This document shows positions 7,319 through 15,833 of a stretch of 64,000 nucleotides of DNA, piece after piece. The first letter of the stretch is position 1; the number at the start of each line of letters is the position of its first letter. The notes beneath the pieces were generated by a model. That model had not been told where the DNA came from. It saw only the letters and a list, made by a program, of their open reading frames with translations, and did no database searches. A program made the translations under genes and the position numbers. The DNA lies in NCBI GenBank assembly GCA_934699585.1, contig CAKUWY010000011.1:1-64000 (forward strand), written 5' to 3'. The stretch comes from an uncultured Fibrobacter sp. (lineage in GTDB: Bacteria > Fibrobacterota > Fibrobacteria > Fibrobacterales > Fibrobacteraceae).

Positions 7319-8773
7319 ATGAATATCGTACTTTGCATTTATCTAGTATTACTGGCCATCATTGCCGCCCGAAGTGCGCGGCACGTGAAGGACATTCCCG
7401 ACTTTTTCGTGGCGCGCAAGGGAGCTTCGGCTAAAGCTGTTGCAGGGAGCCTTGTGGCGACCATTCTAGGCGGGTCGGCTGTGATTGGAGCCATTGATTC
7501 CGGCGCCAGGCTGGGTGGGGCCGCCACCTGGTTCATGCTCGTGGGGGCCCTCGGGCTATTGGCCCTGATTCCCTTTGCAGGCCGCGCCTACCAACACGGG
7601 AAATACGCCCTCCCCGACCTGGTGGAATCGCTATACGGCAAGGGCCCGCGACTGGTAGCATCCTTGGTGATACCGGTCGCGTGGACCGGCATTGTTGCCG
7701 CCCAAATCATTGCGGCGGCAAAACTCCTGATGACTTTCACTGCTCTCAGCTATACCGCGGCGGCGATTGTGGCCGCGGCGGTCTTTACGGGATACACCCT
7801 TGCAGGGGGCCAGCTTTCCATTTTGCGGACGGACTTCCTGCAGGCCTGCCTGATTGTCCTCGGGCTTGTGGTTCTGGCAGGGTTCGCCCTTTTCGGCGGA
7901 AATCCTGCAAATGCCGCACCGTCGCTTTCTGCAATCCTACAGGGTGCCCCCGCCTTCCCCTTCAACACGAACTTTTCTCCCCTCGACCTGTTCCTGCTAA
8001 TACTCACCTACGGCACCACCTATACGACAGGGCCCGACATTTTCAGCCGCATGTTCTGCGCCAAGGATACGGCCACAGCGAAAAAGGCCGTCTTCACGGC
8101 GGCAGCAATCCTTGTGCCCGTAGCCTTTGTCATCGGGTTCCTGGCGGTTTATGGCGTGGGCCTCGGCGATGTGCAGGGGGCTCGCATTACCGCCATCGCC
8201 AACGCGGTTCTGCCGCAACCCTTGATACCCCTGATTGCCCTGGCGCTGTTGAGCGTGGTTCTTTCCAGTGCGGACACCACGTTGTTGAGCAGTTCGGTGA
8301 TTATCTGCGGGCTGATTCGTCTTGGTTCAACTGATAAGGAGATCCCCGCCTGCGCGGGGATGACAACGAAAGGGGCGGGGATGACAACGAAAGGGGCGGG
8401 GATGACAACGAAAGGGGCGGGGATGACAACGCTTACAAAAGCCCGCATCGTCATTCTGTTGAACGGGATCGTAGCGCTCCTGTTGGCGCTGGTATTTACC
8501 GACATCATCGGGACACTGCTGCTCGCTCTTGCCGTTTATGCGGGAGCCTTCACCGTCCCCATCTTGTGGGGGCTCTTGGGTCTCAAGGCAAAGCCGAAAT
8601 TCGTGGCGGTAGCAATCGTGGCAGGAGGTGTTCTCGCCCTGGCCGGGAAACTCTGCCCCGCATTGCCGGGGCCCTTGGGCGCCCATACCGGCGATGTCTT
8701 GATGATTGCTGCTTTTGTGGTGAACGGGGTAGTGCTTGCGGTTGGACGGGAACATCTATCTAAGCAGGTATAA
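7319..8773 (+). CDS. Sodium:solute symporter (SSS family) with a repeat inserted in frame
   Basis: This 484-residue integral membrane protein has about 12-13 hydrophobic helices. The N-terminal part DFFVARKGASAKAVAGSLVA and the later SSADTTLLSSS motif of the sodium-binding region are typical of the SSS family (LeuT fold). Residues about 340-371 come from a dispersed DNA repeat (EIPACAGMT and then three TKGAGMT units). They fall in a predicted cytoplasmic loop after the SSADTTLLSSS helix and keep the frame. No Shine-Dalgarno is visible, and a repeat sits immediately upstream. The transported solute cannot be predicted. Function after the insertion is plausible because loops tolerate additions, but unproven. 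Confidence 0.88.
   Translation: MNIVLCIYLVLLAIIAARSARHVKDIPDFFVARKGASAKAVAGSLVATILGGSAVIGAIDSGARLGGAATWFMLVGALGLLALIPFAGRAYQHGKYALPDLVESLYGKGPRLVASLVIPVAWTGIVAAQIIAAAKLLMTFTALSYTAAAIVAAAVFTGYTLAGGQLSILRTDFLQACLIVLGLVVLAGFALFGGNPANAAPSLSAILQGAPAFPFNTNFSPLDLFLLILTYGTTYTTGPDIFSRMFCAKDTATAKKAVFTAAAILVPVAFVIGFLAVYGVGLGDVQGARITAIANAVLPQPLIPLIALALLSVVLSSADTTLLSSSVIICGLIRLGSTDKEIPACAGMTTKGAGMTTKGAGMTTKGAGMTTLTKARIVILLNGIVALLLALVFTDIIGTLLLALAVYAGAFTVPILWGLLGLKAKPKFVAVAIVAGGVLALAGKLCPALPGPLGAHTGDVLMIAAFVVNGVVLAVGREHLSKQV
8338..8429. repeat. Class A hairpin repeat with three tandem 21-bp units, inside the symporter gene
   Basis: A full class A core at 8338-8366 is followed by three perfect 21-bp units (8367-8387, 8388-8408, 8409-8429), each ending in GGGGATGACAA. 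The total keeps the symporter reading frame. The intergenic copy at 2376 has 22-bp units, so the 21-bp length here is compatible with coding selection. Confidence 0.9.
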
Positions 8774-8797
8774 AAAACGGATCCTCGCCTTGATGAT

Positions 8798-8850
8798 AGG
8801 AGATGCCCGCTAAGGTTGGTGAGCGACGCCGAACCACGCGGGCATGACAA
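8798..8850. repeat. Class A hairpin repeat with an extended loop
   Basis: AGGAGATGCCCGC and GCGGGCATGACAA arms flank about 27 extra bases (taaggttggtgagcgacgcc region). It lies between the convergent symporter and M48-like genes and may act as a bidirectional terminator. Confidence 0.65.
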
Positions 8851-8877
8851 CGTAAAGTGCGAGAATGATGTAAAGCC

Positions 8878-9438
8878 CTAGCGATTCAGCAGCCTCTGGC
8901 TGCGGAGGGCTGCCGTGGGGTGTTCCCGATAGAAAAGCGCAAACAGGGGCGTGTAGGGAATCTCCCTTGCGATAAGTTCGCGCATGGCGTCTTTGGCCAT
9001 TTTTTTGCCAAGCTTTTTGTAGGCATAGTTGTCGGCCTCAAATTCCTGACCCCAGCAGGACCAGTGGAAAAACAGCTTGAAGGGAATCGCCACCAGGTGG
9101 AGCCACAGCACGGACTGCCACCAGGGTAGCCCAAGACGCACCACCAAAAACAGCAGGAATCCCACCGCAAGGCACAGCAGGATTACCTTCAGCAGGTTCC
9201 GCAGAATCCCGTGCTTCAATTCACGATGGGCCTTTTCGTGCTCTTCCACAAAACGGTCTTCGGGTACCTCTCGCCTACTTTCGGGCAGGGGCACTATGTC
9301 GTTCAGCAGGGGAATCAGGCGCAAAAGCGCAAGCACACCGCCACGCCTCTGGGTGGCGCGCCTCTCGCGAATTTCAAGCACAGCCCGCGCCGCAATCTCC
9401 AGCGCAAGCAACGCAAACAAAAGCACAGGATAATCCAT
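8878..9438 (-). CDS. Small M48-like membrane metalloprotease
   Basis: This 186-residue protein keeps the key M48 elements in a reduced form. HEKAH (HExxH) lies at about residues 69-73, EFEADNYAYKKLG (third-ligand region) follows two hydrophobic helices, and the C-terminal YREHPTAALRSQRLL resembles the HPxxxxR end of the family. An N-terminal hydrophobic segment (YPVLLFALLALEIAARAVL) probably anchors it. It is much shorter than the M48 protease at 2444. It starts 6 bases after the stop of the DUF4954 gene, so the two are cotranscribed. Activity is inferred from the retained zinc ligands. Confidence 0.65.
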   Translation of the reverse strand: MDYPVLLFALLALEIAARAVLEIRERRATQRRGGVLALLRLIPLLNDIVPLPESRREVPEDRFVEEHEKAHRELKHGILRNLLKVILLCLAVGFLLFLVVRLGLPWWQSVLWLHLVAIPFKLFFHWSCWGQEFEADNYAYKKLGKKMAKDAMRELIAREIPYTPLFALFYREHPTAALRSQRLLNR

Positions 9439-9444
9439 CGGGAG

Positions 9445-11316
9445 CTAGCCCAGGTTTTTCAGCACGGCGCTCAGGCGCTTCACGGATTCCTCGAAACGGT
9501 TCTTCTCCCATTCGGCAAAATTCTTGTCGATGGGATGAGCGCTCTCGTAATCGTCGAAGATTTCCTTGCCGCGGGCAATGTCCTTGTCAAGCCCGTGGGC
9601 CACGCCGTCGAACCATTCCTTTTCCAGAGTACGGTAGCGCTTGACCAGTTCGTCAAAGGTGGCAGGCATGGGCACCACCCGCGAAACTTCCCGGTTCAGG
9701 TCGCCCGAAAGCAGACGACGGAGCTCCCGCGGGGGCTGAAGCGCCAGGGAAGCATCGTTTTCCACCAGGGCTATCATCTGGTCCAGCACGTAGCGTTCCA
9801 GGTATTCTCCGTAGGTTTTCAAGGCCTTCTGGCGGACCCGTTCCCGCAAGAAGTTTTCGCCCAGGCCGTCGATGTGTTCCTTGGTATAAACGTCTTGAAC
9901 CTGGTTCACCTGCAAGCGGCAGTATGCGTCAAACGCATAGTGAACCGTTTCCGCCCCGTAAAGGCTAAAGTAGGAATTGGGCAAAGCGCCCTTGCCCCGC
10001 TGGGCATACTTGTAGATGTTGCGGTCCAGGGCGTAGGCGTTCCGGGCGTAATTCCAGGCGGGCAAAATCTCGTTCAGGCGGGCAGGCACTCCCATCAGTT
10101 GCGGGTCACCGGAGCGAATCAGGGAGAAGGGGAACTTGACCCTCTGGGGCATGGTGGTCACACCGCTTGCAATCAGGGTAAAGGGCGATTCCCTGTAGTT
10201 GGCGGGGAACTTCACGTTCACTCCAAGGCCAAAGAACATTCCCTGGCCGGGCATAATTTCCTGGTCAGGCATGCGTCCCGTGTGGTTGCTCCCTACGTTG
10301 GCGCCATAGCCCAGGTTTCCGCAACCGTCGGGCCACAGGGCCGCAATCAGCAGGGAATGGTGGTGCATCTGGGTCAAGGGTCCCATATAAGAGCTGTTCA
10401 CCTCGCCCTCTTCGATATGGCAGCAAGGCGCCACAATAGAAGACTTCACGATAGCCTTGCAGCCCACCTTCGATCGGCTCATCAGCACGGAGCGCTGGAC
10501 CTCGGCGCCGGTATGGACCTTGACACCCATCTGCAAGTCAGAATTCTCGATAATCACGGAATCGTAAATGTGGGTGGATTCTTCCAGGGAGCTGAGGATA
10601 ATGGTGTTGCGGATCTTGGCCGCCCCTTCTACGCGGGCGTGGGCACCGATCCAGCTGTTGCGCACGATGTTGGTATTACTCACCACCGCGCCCTTGCCCA
10701 CCACGCCAAAGGGGAGCGAAATTTCTTCGCGGAAATTTTTCAGCTGTTCCTCGAAGGACTGCTGCACGTCGGATTCCGCCTTGTGGAAAAGCTGGGCCTC
10801 CACCAGGTCCATGGTAATGTCTGGGAACACGAAAAGTTCCCGACCGCCCATCTCGTTACCCACCGACATGGTAGAACCGATCATGAAGTTGATCTTGCCG
10901 CTGCTGACCAAGGTCCCCACGTTGTGGACCACGGCGCTGCTCCGCACCAGCACGTTACTCAGCATGGACACCTTATAGACCAGGGCGTTTTCCACGATGC
11001 AGTTGTGGACCAGGCTGTCGTAAATTCCCGTTGGGAACGAAACGTCGCCGGGCAAAAGAAGAGTGCCGTAAAAAGCGGGCAGGCGGACATCGCCCATGAA
11101 CACGGAGCGCTGCACGCGGGCGGGGTCAAAATTGGGTTCCACCAGCACACGGTTCCAGTCCTCGCAACGGTTGCCGTTTTTTTCCAGGGTCGTAACCTCT
11201 TCGGCGGTCAGGTTGCGCAATTTTGCGACAGACGCCTTGATGGCCCTGAAATTTTCGGCCAGCGACGACAAATCGCTTGCCTTCAGCACTTTTTTCAACT
11301 TCAACAATCTTTGCAT
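9445..11316 (-). CDS. DUF4954 family protein with left-handed beta-helix (hexapeptide) region
   Basis: This 623-residue protein matches what I recall of DUF4954, common in Bacteroidetes and relatives. From about residue 75 to 400 it has many short hydrophobic-turn repeats (such as IVENALVYKVSMLSNVLVRS and NSWIGAHARVEGAAKIRNTI) like the hexapeptide beta-helix of acyltransferases and nucleotidyltransferase-associated domains. The helical C-terminus (500-623) ends in ...KRLSAVLKNLG. Some members are annotated as acyltransferase-like, but no substrate is known. TATTTT lies 6 bases before the ATG with no Shine-Dalgarno. It is cotranscribed with the small M48-like gene. Confidence 0.75.
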   Translation of the reverse strand: MQRLLKLKKVLKASDLSSLAENFRAIKASVAKLRNLTAEEVTTLEKNGNRCEDWNRVLVEPNFDPARVQRSVFMGDVRLPAFYGTLLLPGDVSFPTGIYDSLVHNCIVENALVYKVSMLSNVLVRSSAVVHNVGTLVSSGKINFMIGSTMSVGNEMGGRELFVFPDITMDLVEAQLFHKAESDVQQSFEEQLKNFREEISLPFGVVGKGAVVSNTNIVRNSWIGAHARVEGAAKIRNTIILSSLEESTHIYDSVIIENSDLQMGVKVHTGAEVQRSVLMSRSKVGCKAIVKSSIVAPCCHIEEGEVNSSYMGPLTQMHHHSLLIAALWPDGCGNLGYGANVGSNHTGRMPDQEIMPGQGMFFGLGVNVKFPANYRESPFTLIASGVTTMPQRVKFPFSLIRSGDPQLMGVPARLNEILPAWNYARNAYALDRNIYKYAQRGKGALPNSYFSLYGAETVHYAFDAYCRLQVNQVQDVYTKEHIDGLGENFLRERVRQKALKTYGEYLERYVLDQMIALVENDASLALQPPRELRRLLSGDLNREVSRVVPMPATFDELVKRYRTLEKEWFDGVAHGLDKDIARGKEIFDDYESAHPIDKNFAEWEKNRFEESVKRLSAVLKNLG

Positions 11317-11322
11317 GCCCTA

Positions 11323-11328
11323 AAAATA
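11323..11328 (-). promoter_or_regulatory. -10-like TATTTT before the DUF4954 gene
   Basis: On the minus strand TATTTT ends 6 bases before the ATG at 11316, so the mRNA would be leaderless. It overlaps the divergent control region of the gene at 11345. Confidence 0.4.
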
Positions 11329-11331
11329 GAC

Positions 11332-11337
11332 TAAATT
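11332..11337 (+). promoter_or_regulatory. -10-like TAAATT before the gene at 11345
   Basis: TAAATT ends 7 bases before the ATG at 11345 with no Shine-Dalgarno, the same spacing as the 639 and rsmA starts. The divergent starts at 11316 and 11345 are only 28 bases apart, so both promoters must be very compact. Confidence 0.4.
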
Positions 11338-11344
11338 ATGGGCG

Positions 11345-11803
11345 ATGATGAAGGAAACCCTCTTCGAAATTATTCGAAAATGCCGTTTTAATATTTCCAT
11401 CTACACCGCGGAAATATTCGAAAGGCGTTGTCAAGAAGAAATTATCCGCAGCGACGAGGATAAGAGTTCCTTCGTTTACCTCGAATTTGACTTCAAGACC
11501 ATCAAAGAAATGCTCAAGACCGACGAGCAGAACGAAATCTTCTGGGAAGTGTTCCTGGAATCCCTGACCAAGAACAGCCGCGGAAGTGACATCATCGGGT
11601 TCCTGGAGAACAACTCCGGTCTAGGCATGCTGCTGCTGGACTCCAAACTAGAAGGCTGGAACCGCGTCCGTGGCCGTATCGAGCAGATTGCCCAGAGGCG
11701 CGAATTCAGCGCCATCTCCCTGATTCTGCCCAACGCCGTGCGCCCCATCGTTTACCCCGCCTGCATCCAAGACGAAAGCGAAGCCGCCAAGACGGGAACC
11801 TAA
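11345..11803 (+). CDS. Unknown conserved-looking cytoplasmic protein
   Basis: I do not recognise this 152-residue protein. It has no signal peptide or membrane segment. It is acidic and mixed helix/strand, with a stretch SGLGMLLLDSKLEGWNRVRG near the middle that vaguely recalls a degenerate nucleotide-cyclase-like fold; that is too weak to name. The start is ATG at 11345 or the adjacent ATG at 11348. The stop is followed after one base by the glycosyltransferase ATG, so the two genes are an operon. Confidence 0.7.
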   Translation: MMKETLFEIIRKCRFNISIYTAEIFERRCQEEIIRSDEDKSSFVYLEFDFKTIKEMLKTDEQNEIFWEVFLESLTKNSRGSDIIGFLENNSGLGMLLLDSKLEGWNRVRGRIEQIAQRREFSAISLILPNAVRPIVYPACIQDESEAAKTGT

Positions 11804-11804
11804 G

Positions 11805-13004
11805 ATGAAAGTCCTGGTCATTGGCTCCGTCTACCCGCGGTTCCACGAAGACGCCGAAGTCCCCTGGCTGCGTACCTCCATCGCCCACCTGAAAAAGGCA
11901 GGCCTACAGGTGCAGGTTCTCGCCCCCGCCTACAAGGGGCTGAAATCCCACGAAATCGACGGCGTGCCGGTGAACCGTTTCCGCTACGCGCCCGCGAACC
12001 TGGAGATGCTCACCCACGAAGAAGGCGCCCCCTCCAAGATGGCAAGCAAGCCCTGGCTGCAACTCCTCGCCATCCCCTACATCATCAGCGGATTTTTCAA
12101 GTGCCTTGCCATCTGCCGCAAGTGGCGCCCTGACATCATCCACGCCCACTGGCCATTCCCCCACGCCTACATCGCCCTCGGAGCCGCTAAGTTGTTCAAA
12201 ACCCCGCTGGTGCTGAATTTTCACGGGGCTGAACTTTTGCTCATCCGCAAAAAGAAATGGGTGAAACCCCTCCTGAAATTCGCCATCGGGCAAGCCCAGG
12301 CCGTGTTCGCCAACTCCAGCTTTACCGCCGGCAAGATCAAGGCCATCCGGAACGTCGATGTGGAATGGAGTCCGTACGGGACGACTTTAGATGTGGGCGG
12401 GGGACACCCCCGCAACGCCCCCGAACCTCACACCATAAACGACAAATTCAAGATCCTGTTCGTAGGGCGGCACATCGAGCGCAAGGGCATCTGCTACCTC
12501 ATAAAAGCCGCCAAGTACCTGCCCAGGGACCAGTTCGAAATCCGCATCGTGGGCGTGGGAGACCTGACCGAAGAACTGAAGAAGCAAGCCGCCAGCATGC
12601 CTCCGGAATCTGCCGAAATCATCTTTACGGGCAAGCTTTCGCCGGAGGAACTTGCAAACGAATACAAGACCGCCAACGTCTTTACGCTTCCCGCCATCGT
12701 GGACAGCAAGGGCGATACCGAAGGACTGGGCGTAGTGCTCATCGAAGCGATGGAGCTTGGCCTCCCCGTAGTCGCCAGCAACGTCGGAGGGATTCCCGAC
12801 GTAGTCGTTGACGGCGTCTCGGGCATCCTGGTCCCTGAAAAGTACCCGGAAGCCCTCGCCAGCGCCTTCAAGAAGCTCTCCTCGGACGCCGGCCTCGTAA
12901 GGGACTTACTCGCCGGCGCCCAAAAACGCATCGAAGAATGCTTCACCTGGGACGGCATTATCGAGCGACAAGTCCAGGCCTACGAAAAGTGCCTGAAAAG
13001 ATAA
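11805..13004 (+). CDS. GT4-like glycosyltransferase (GT-B fold)
   Basis: This 399-residue cytoplasmic or membrane-associated glycosyltransferase probably builds cell-surface glycans. The N-terminal domain shows a Rossmann start (MKVLVIGSVYPRF), IIHAHWPFPHAY and NFHGAEL. The C-terminal domain shows KILFVGRHIERKG, the nucleotide-sugar part EIIFTGKLSPEELANEY, and the E-x7-E-type motif EGLGVVLIEAMELG followed by GLPVVASNVGGIPDVV. These are standard GT4 features. It follows the unknown gene at 11345 after one base. No acceptor or donor can be assigned. Confidence 0.9.
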   Translation: MKVLVIGSVYPRFHEDAEVPWLRTSIAHLKKAGLQVQVLAPAYKGLKSHEIDGVPVNRFRYAPANLEMLTHEEGAPSKMASKPWLQLLAIPYIISGFFKCLAICRKWRPDIIHAHWPFPHAYIALGAAKLFKTPLVLNFHGAELLLIRKKKWVKPLLKFAIGQAQAVFANSSFTAGKIKAIRNVDVEWSPYGTTLDVGGGHPRNAPEPHTINDKFKILFVGRHIERKGICYLIKAAKYLPRDQFEIRIVGVGDLTEELKKQAASMPPESAEIIFTGKLSPEELANEYKTANVFTLPAIVDSKGDTEGLGVVLIEAMELGLPVVASNVGGIPDVVVDGVSGILVPEKYPEALASAFKKLSSDAGLVRDLLAGAQKRIEECFTWDGIIERQVQAYEKCLKR

Positions 13005-13025
13005 GTGCCAAAGCGCCGACCGGAA

Positions 13026-15833
13026 TTACACTTCTATCGTCACCCGACTGATTTTGTTTTCGTCCTTTTTCACCCGGACGATCTTGTCAATCTTGTGTTC
13101 AAGTTCGTTCACGTGGCTGATAATGCCCACCAGGCGATTTTCGCCAGCAAGGCCCTGCAAGGTATTGATGGCAAGTTTCAAGCTTTCATCGTCAAGAGAA
13201 CCGAACCCTTCGTCCACGAACATGGTATCCAGCTGGATTCCACCCGCAGAACTCTGCACCTCGTCGGCAAGGCCCAAGGCAAGGGAAAGGGACGCCAAGA
13301 AGCTTTCGCCACCGCTCAACGTCTTTACATCGCGCTGCCTGCCGCTGGAATGATCCAGCACGTTCAAGTCAAGTCCACTCTGACTCCTGTTATTGGCGGC
13401 CTCGATACGGCGAACCAGTTCGTACTGGCCGTTGGAAAGTATGCGAAAACGGATGTTGGCACGGTTCACAATGCGGTCAAAGTAAGACGCCTGCACGTAG
13501 GTCTCCAGCATCACCTTGCCCTGACCTGAAAGCCCTCCGTTGGCGGTATCGGACAGATTCCTGATCCAGCCGCGTCTGCGGAGCTGCTCGCCCAGCGCAC
13601 CCACCGTCTTGCCAATCTGTTCAAGTACATTCCGGTTCTGGGCAAGACGGGCAGAAACTTCGTTCTGCGAATGCGCAAGCGCATTGTGCGCTGCGGCGGC
13701 CTGTTCACGGCTTGCCTGCAGGGCCGCAACGTCGTATTCCGGAGCGCCTTCCAGCTGAGATGCAAGCGTTGACTTGCTTGCCTTCAGTTCGTTCACCTGC
13801 TTTTCGCATTCAGTAAATGCGGCAGTAGCTTTCTCCAGTTCGTGCTTGGATTCATCGAGCTTTGCCTGGATTTCGCGAATCTGCTTTTCGGTTTCCGTCT
13901 TGTTTTCAAAGGGCAGCTTTTTTGAAAGGTCTTCAGCCGCCTTCTTGGAAGACTCCACTTCGGCGCTTAGGCCCGAAATTTGCTTTTCCAATTCGATTGC
14001 CGCGGCCTGCATTTTTTCAAGTTCAGTCCGCTTTTCGGGAATCGTTTTTTCCAAGAAAACCTTGCGCTTTTCTCGTTTTTCTTCCTCAGATTTTGCGTAT
14101 GTCAGCTCATCCATCTTTTTGCGGTTTTCGGCATATTCCCCATTACCCCGTTCCCGGGCGTCTTCCAAGCTGCAGTCACCGAAAAGTTCCTGCACCAGCG
14201 CCTGTACGGCGGCCTGCTTTTCTTCGAATTTTCCCTTTGCCTGCGATGCAAGGCCACTCTTATCGCTACGGCCAGATTCTAGCCCCGACAAGGCCTTCTT
14301 GAGCTGTTCCAGTTCCGCCTGACTGGGTGCGTCTACGGACTTGCACGCCTTATGGGGATGGTGCGTAGAACCGCATACCGGACAGGGCTCATTATCCACC
14401 AACGCCTCAGCCATAATTCCCGCCTGCTCATTCAAGAAGGCACGGTTTTTCGCCTCATACTCAGCCTGCTTTTCTTGATAGGCTTTATCGGCATCGACGT
14501 ATGCCTTCTTCGCATTTTCATACGATTCGCCTAGCGTGGACAGTTCCTTGACATTCTTGCCCACCTTCTGCAAGTCCTCCTGTCTTGCCGAAAGCTTTTC
14601 GAGCTGAGCCTGCAATTCCTGCTTCTTTGCGCCTGCATCACCAAGGCCTCTGAAATCTTTTTCAAGAAGTTCGATATTCGCCTTGAGCGAATCAGAGTCT
14701 TCGTGATTCTTCTGGAGCAATCCCTTAAGATTTTTACACTCGATTTCTTTCTTGACTGCGTCGGAGCGGTACGATTCCAGCTTGTCGTATTCTGGAAGTG
14801 AATTCCTGAGAGTAGTAATACGTTCCTGCAATTGGTCACGCTCCGGCTGTTTGCCTTCGACAGCAGTTTTTGCGACCTTCAACGGTTCCAGCTTCGGCAA
14901 AAGGGTTTCAAGATCACCGGAAGCCTTTTTGAAAGCCTCACGAGTCTTTTCCACATTCTGGGCGCGACCAAGTTCCTTGTCCATATCGGCAAGACGCTTG
15001 CTACTTTCATCGGCTTCAGCCTTCAACTTTTGCGACGATTCGTCATCTTCAGCAAGAAGAGCCTGCACCAGATTACAAACGCCCTGCCAATCCGATACCT
15101 GTTTCTTTTCCGCCAGATTTTTCTGGCGTTCCAGTTCTGCCGCATTGGCAGATGTGCCGGAACATTGGACTTGCGCAACCAGGGTGTTTGCAGCCGATTC
15201 ACTCCCGCTGCAAAGCTTTTCTATTTCAGCAGCCCGCTTCTTGAGTTCCTCCTGCAAGGTGTTGAATTTGTCCGTCTTGAAAATCCTGCGGAAAATTTTC
15301 TTGCGTTCGTCGGTGGACGAGAGCAGCACCTTCATAAAGTCGCCCTGGGCAATCATGGCGATTTTCGTAAACTGGTCGCGGTCAATCCCGATGATTTCTT
15401 GCACTACGGCGGCAACTTCCTTTTCCTTGCTCACGGAACGGCTCGTTGGCCCTTGTTTACCGCTTGCATCAGGGTAATAGAACGTGACGGATGCAGGCTC
15501 CTTTGTAAAGCCTTCACCACGAGCCTTGGGGCGTTCGTATTCGGGATTGCGCACCATGCGATATTCCCTGCCCGCATAGACAAAGGTTAAGTCCACAAGT
15601 GTTGGAGTTTCGGGTTTTGCATTCAGGCAACGGAACAACTTTGCATCATCACGGTTTTCGCCGCTGGCACGTCCAAACAGGGCATAGGTAATGGCGTCAA
15701 AAAGGGTCGTCTTACCGGCACCCGTATCACCCGAAATCAAGTAAAGCCCACTCGTCCCGAGTCTATCCAAATCGATGACCGTACGATCCGCATAAGGGCC
15801 GAAAGCAGAAATTACAAGCTTAGTCGGTCTCAT
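13026..15833 (-). CDS. sbcC: SbcC, ATPase subunit of the SbcCD nuclease
   Basis: A Rad50-like SMC ATPase of 935 residues that works with SbcD to process DNA ends and hairpins. Walker A GDTGAGKTTLFD is near residue 35. Two long coiled coils flank the zinc hook EPCPVCGSTHHP at about residue 490. The signature motif LSGGESFLASLSLALG and Walker B LDTMFVDEGFGSLDD lie near the C-terminus. I chose ATG at 15833 because it overlaps the sbcD stop in ATGA, the usual coupled arrangement; an upstream start at 15845 is possible. It is convergent with the glycosyltransferase gene. Confidence 0.95.
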   Translation of the reverse strand: MRPTKLVISAFGPYADRTVIDLDRLGTSGLYLISGDTGAGKTTLFDAITYALFGRASGENRDDAKLFRCLNAKPETPTLVDLTFVYAGREYRMVRNPEYERPKARGEGFTKEPASVTFYYPDASGKQGPTSRSVSKEKEVAAVVQEIIGIDRDQFTKIAMIAQGDFMKVLLSSTDERKKIFRRIFKTDKFNTLQEELKKRAAEIEKLCSGSESAANTLVAQVQCSGTSANAAELERQKNLAEKKQVSDWQGVCNLVQALLAEDDESSQKLKAEADESSKRLADMDKELGRAQNVEKTREAFKKASGDLETLLPKLEPLKVAKTAVEGKQPERDQLQERITTLRNSLPEYDKLESYRSDAVKKEIECKNLKGLLQKNHEDSDSLKANIELLEKDFRGLGDAGAKKQELQAQLEKLSARQEDLQKVGKNVKELSTLGESYENAKKAYVDADKAYQEKQAEYEAKNRAFLNEQAGIMAEALVDNEPCPVCGSTHHPHKACKSVDAPSQAELEQLKKALSGLESGRSDKSGLASQAKGKFEEKQAAVQALVQELFGDCSLEDARERGNGEYAENRKKMDELTYAKSEEEKREKRKVFLEKTIPEKRTELEKMQAAAIELEKQISGLSAEVESSKKAAEDLSKKLPFENKTETEKQIREIQAKLDESKHELEKATAAFTECEKQVNELKASKSTLASQLEGAPEYDVAALQASREQAAAAHNALAHSQNEVSARLAQNRNVLEQIGKTVGALGEQLRRRGWIRNLSDTANGGLSGQGKVMLETYVQASYFDRIVNRANIRFRILSNGQYELVRRIEAANNRSQSGLDLNVLDHSSGRQRDVKTLSGGESFLASLSLALGLADEVQSSAGGIQLDTMFVDEGFGSLDDESLKLAINTLQGLAGENRLVGIISHVNELEHKIDKIVRVKKDENKISRVTIEV

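Noticed and set aside
9211..11334. A 707-codon open frame on the plus strand
   Set aside because: It is antisense to the DUF4954 gene, whose protein shows conserved beta-helix repeats. The plus-strand product is His/Gln/Gly/Val-rich with no domain, as expected from the codon bias of the other strand.
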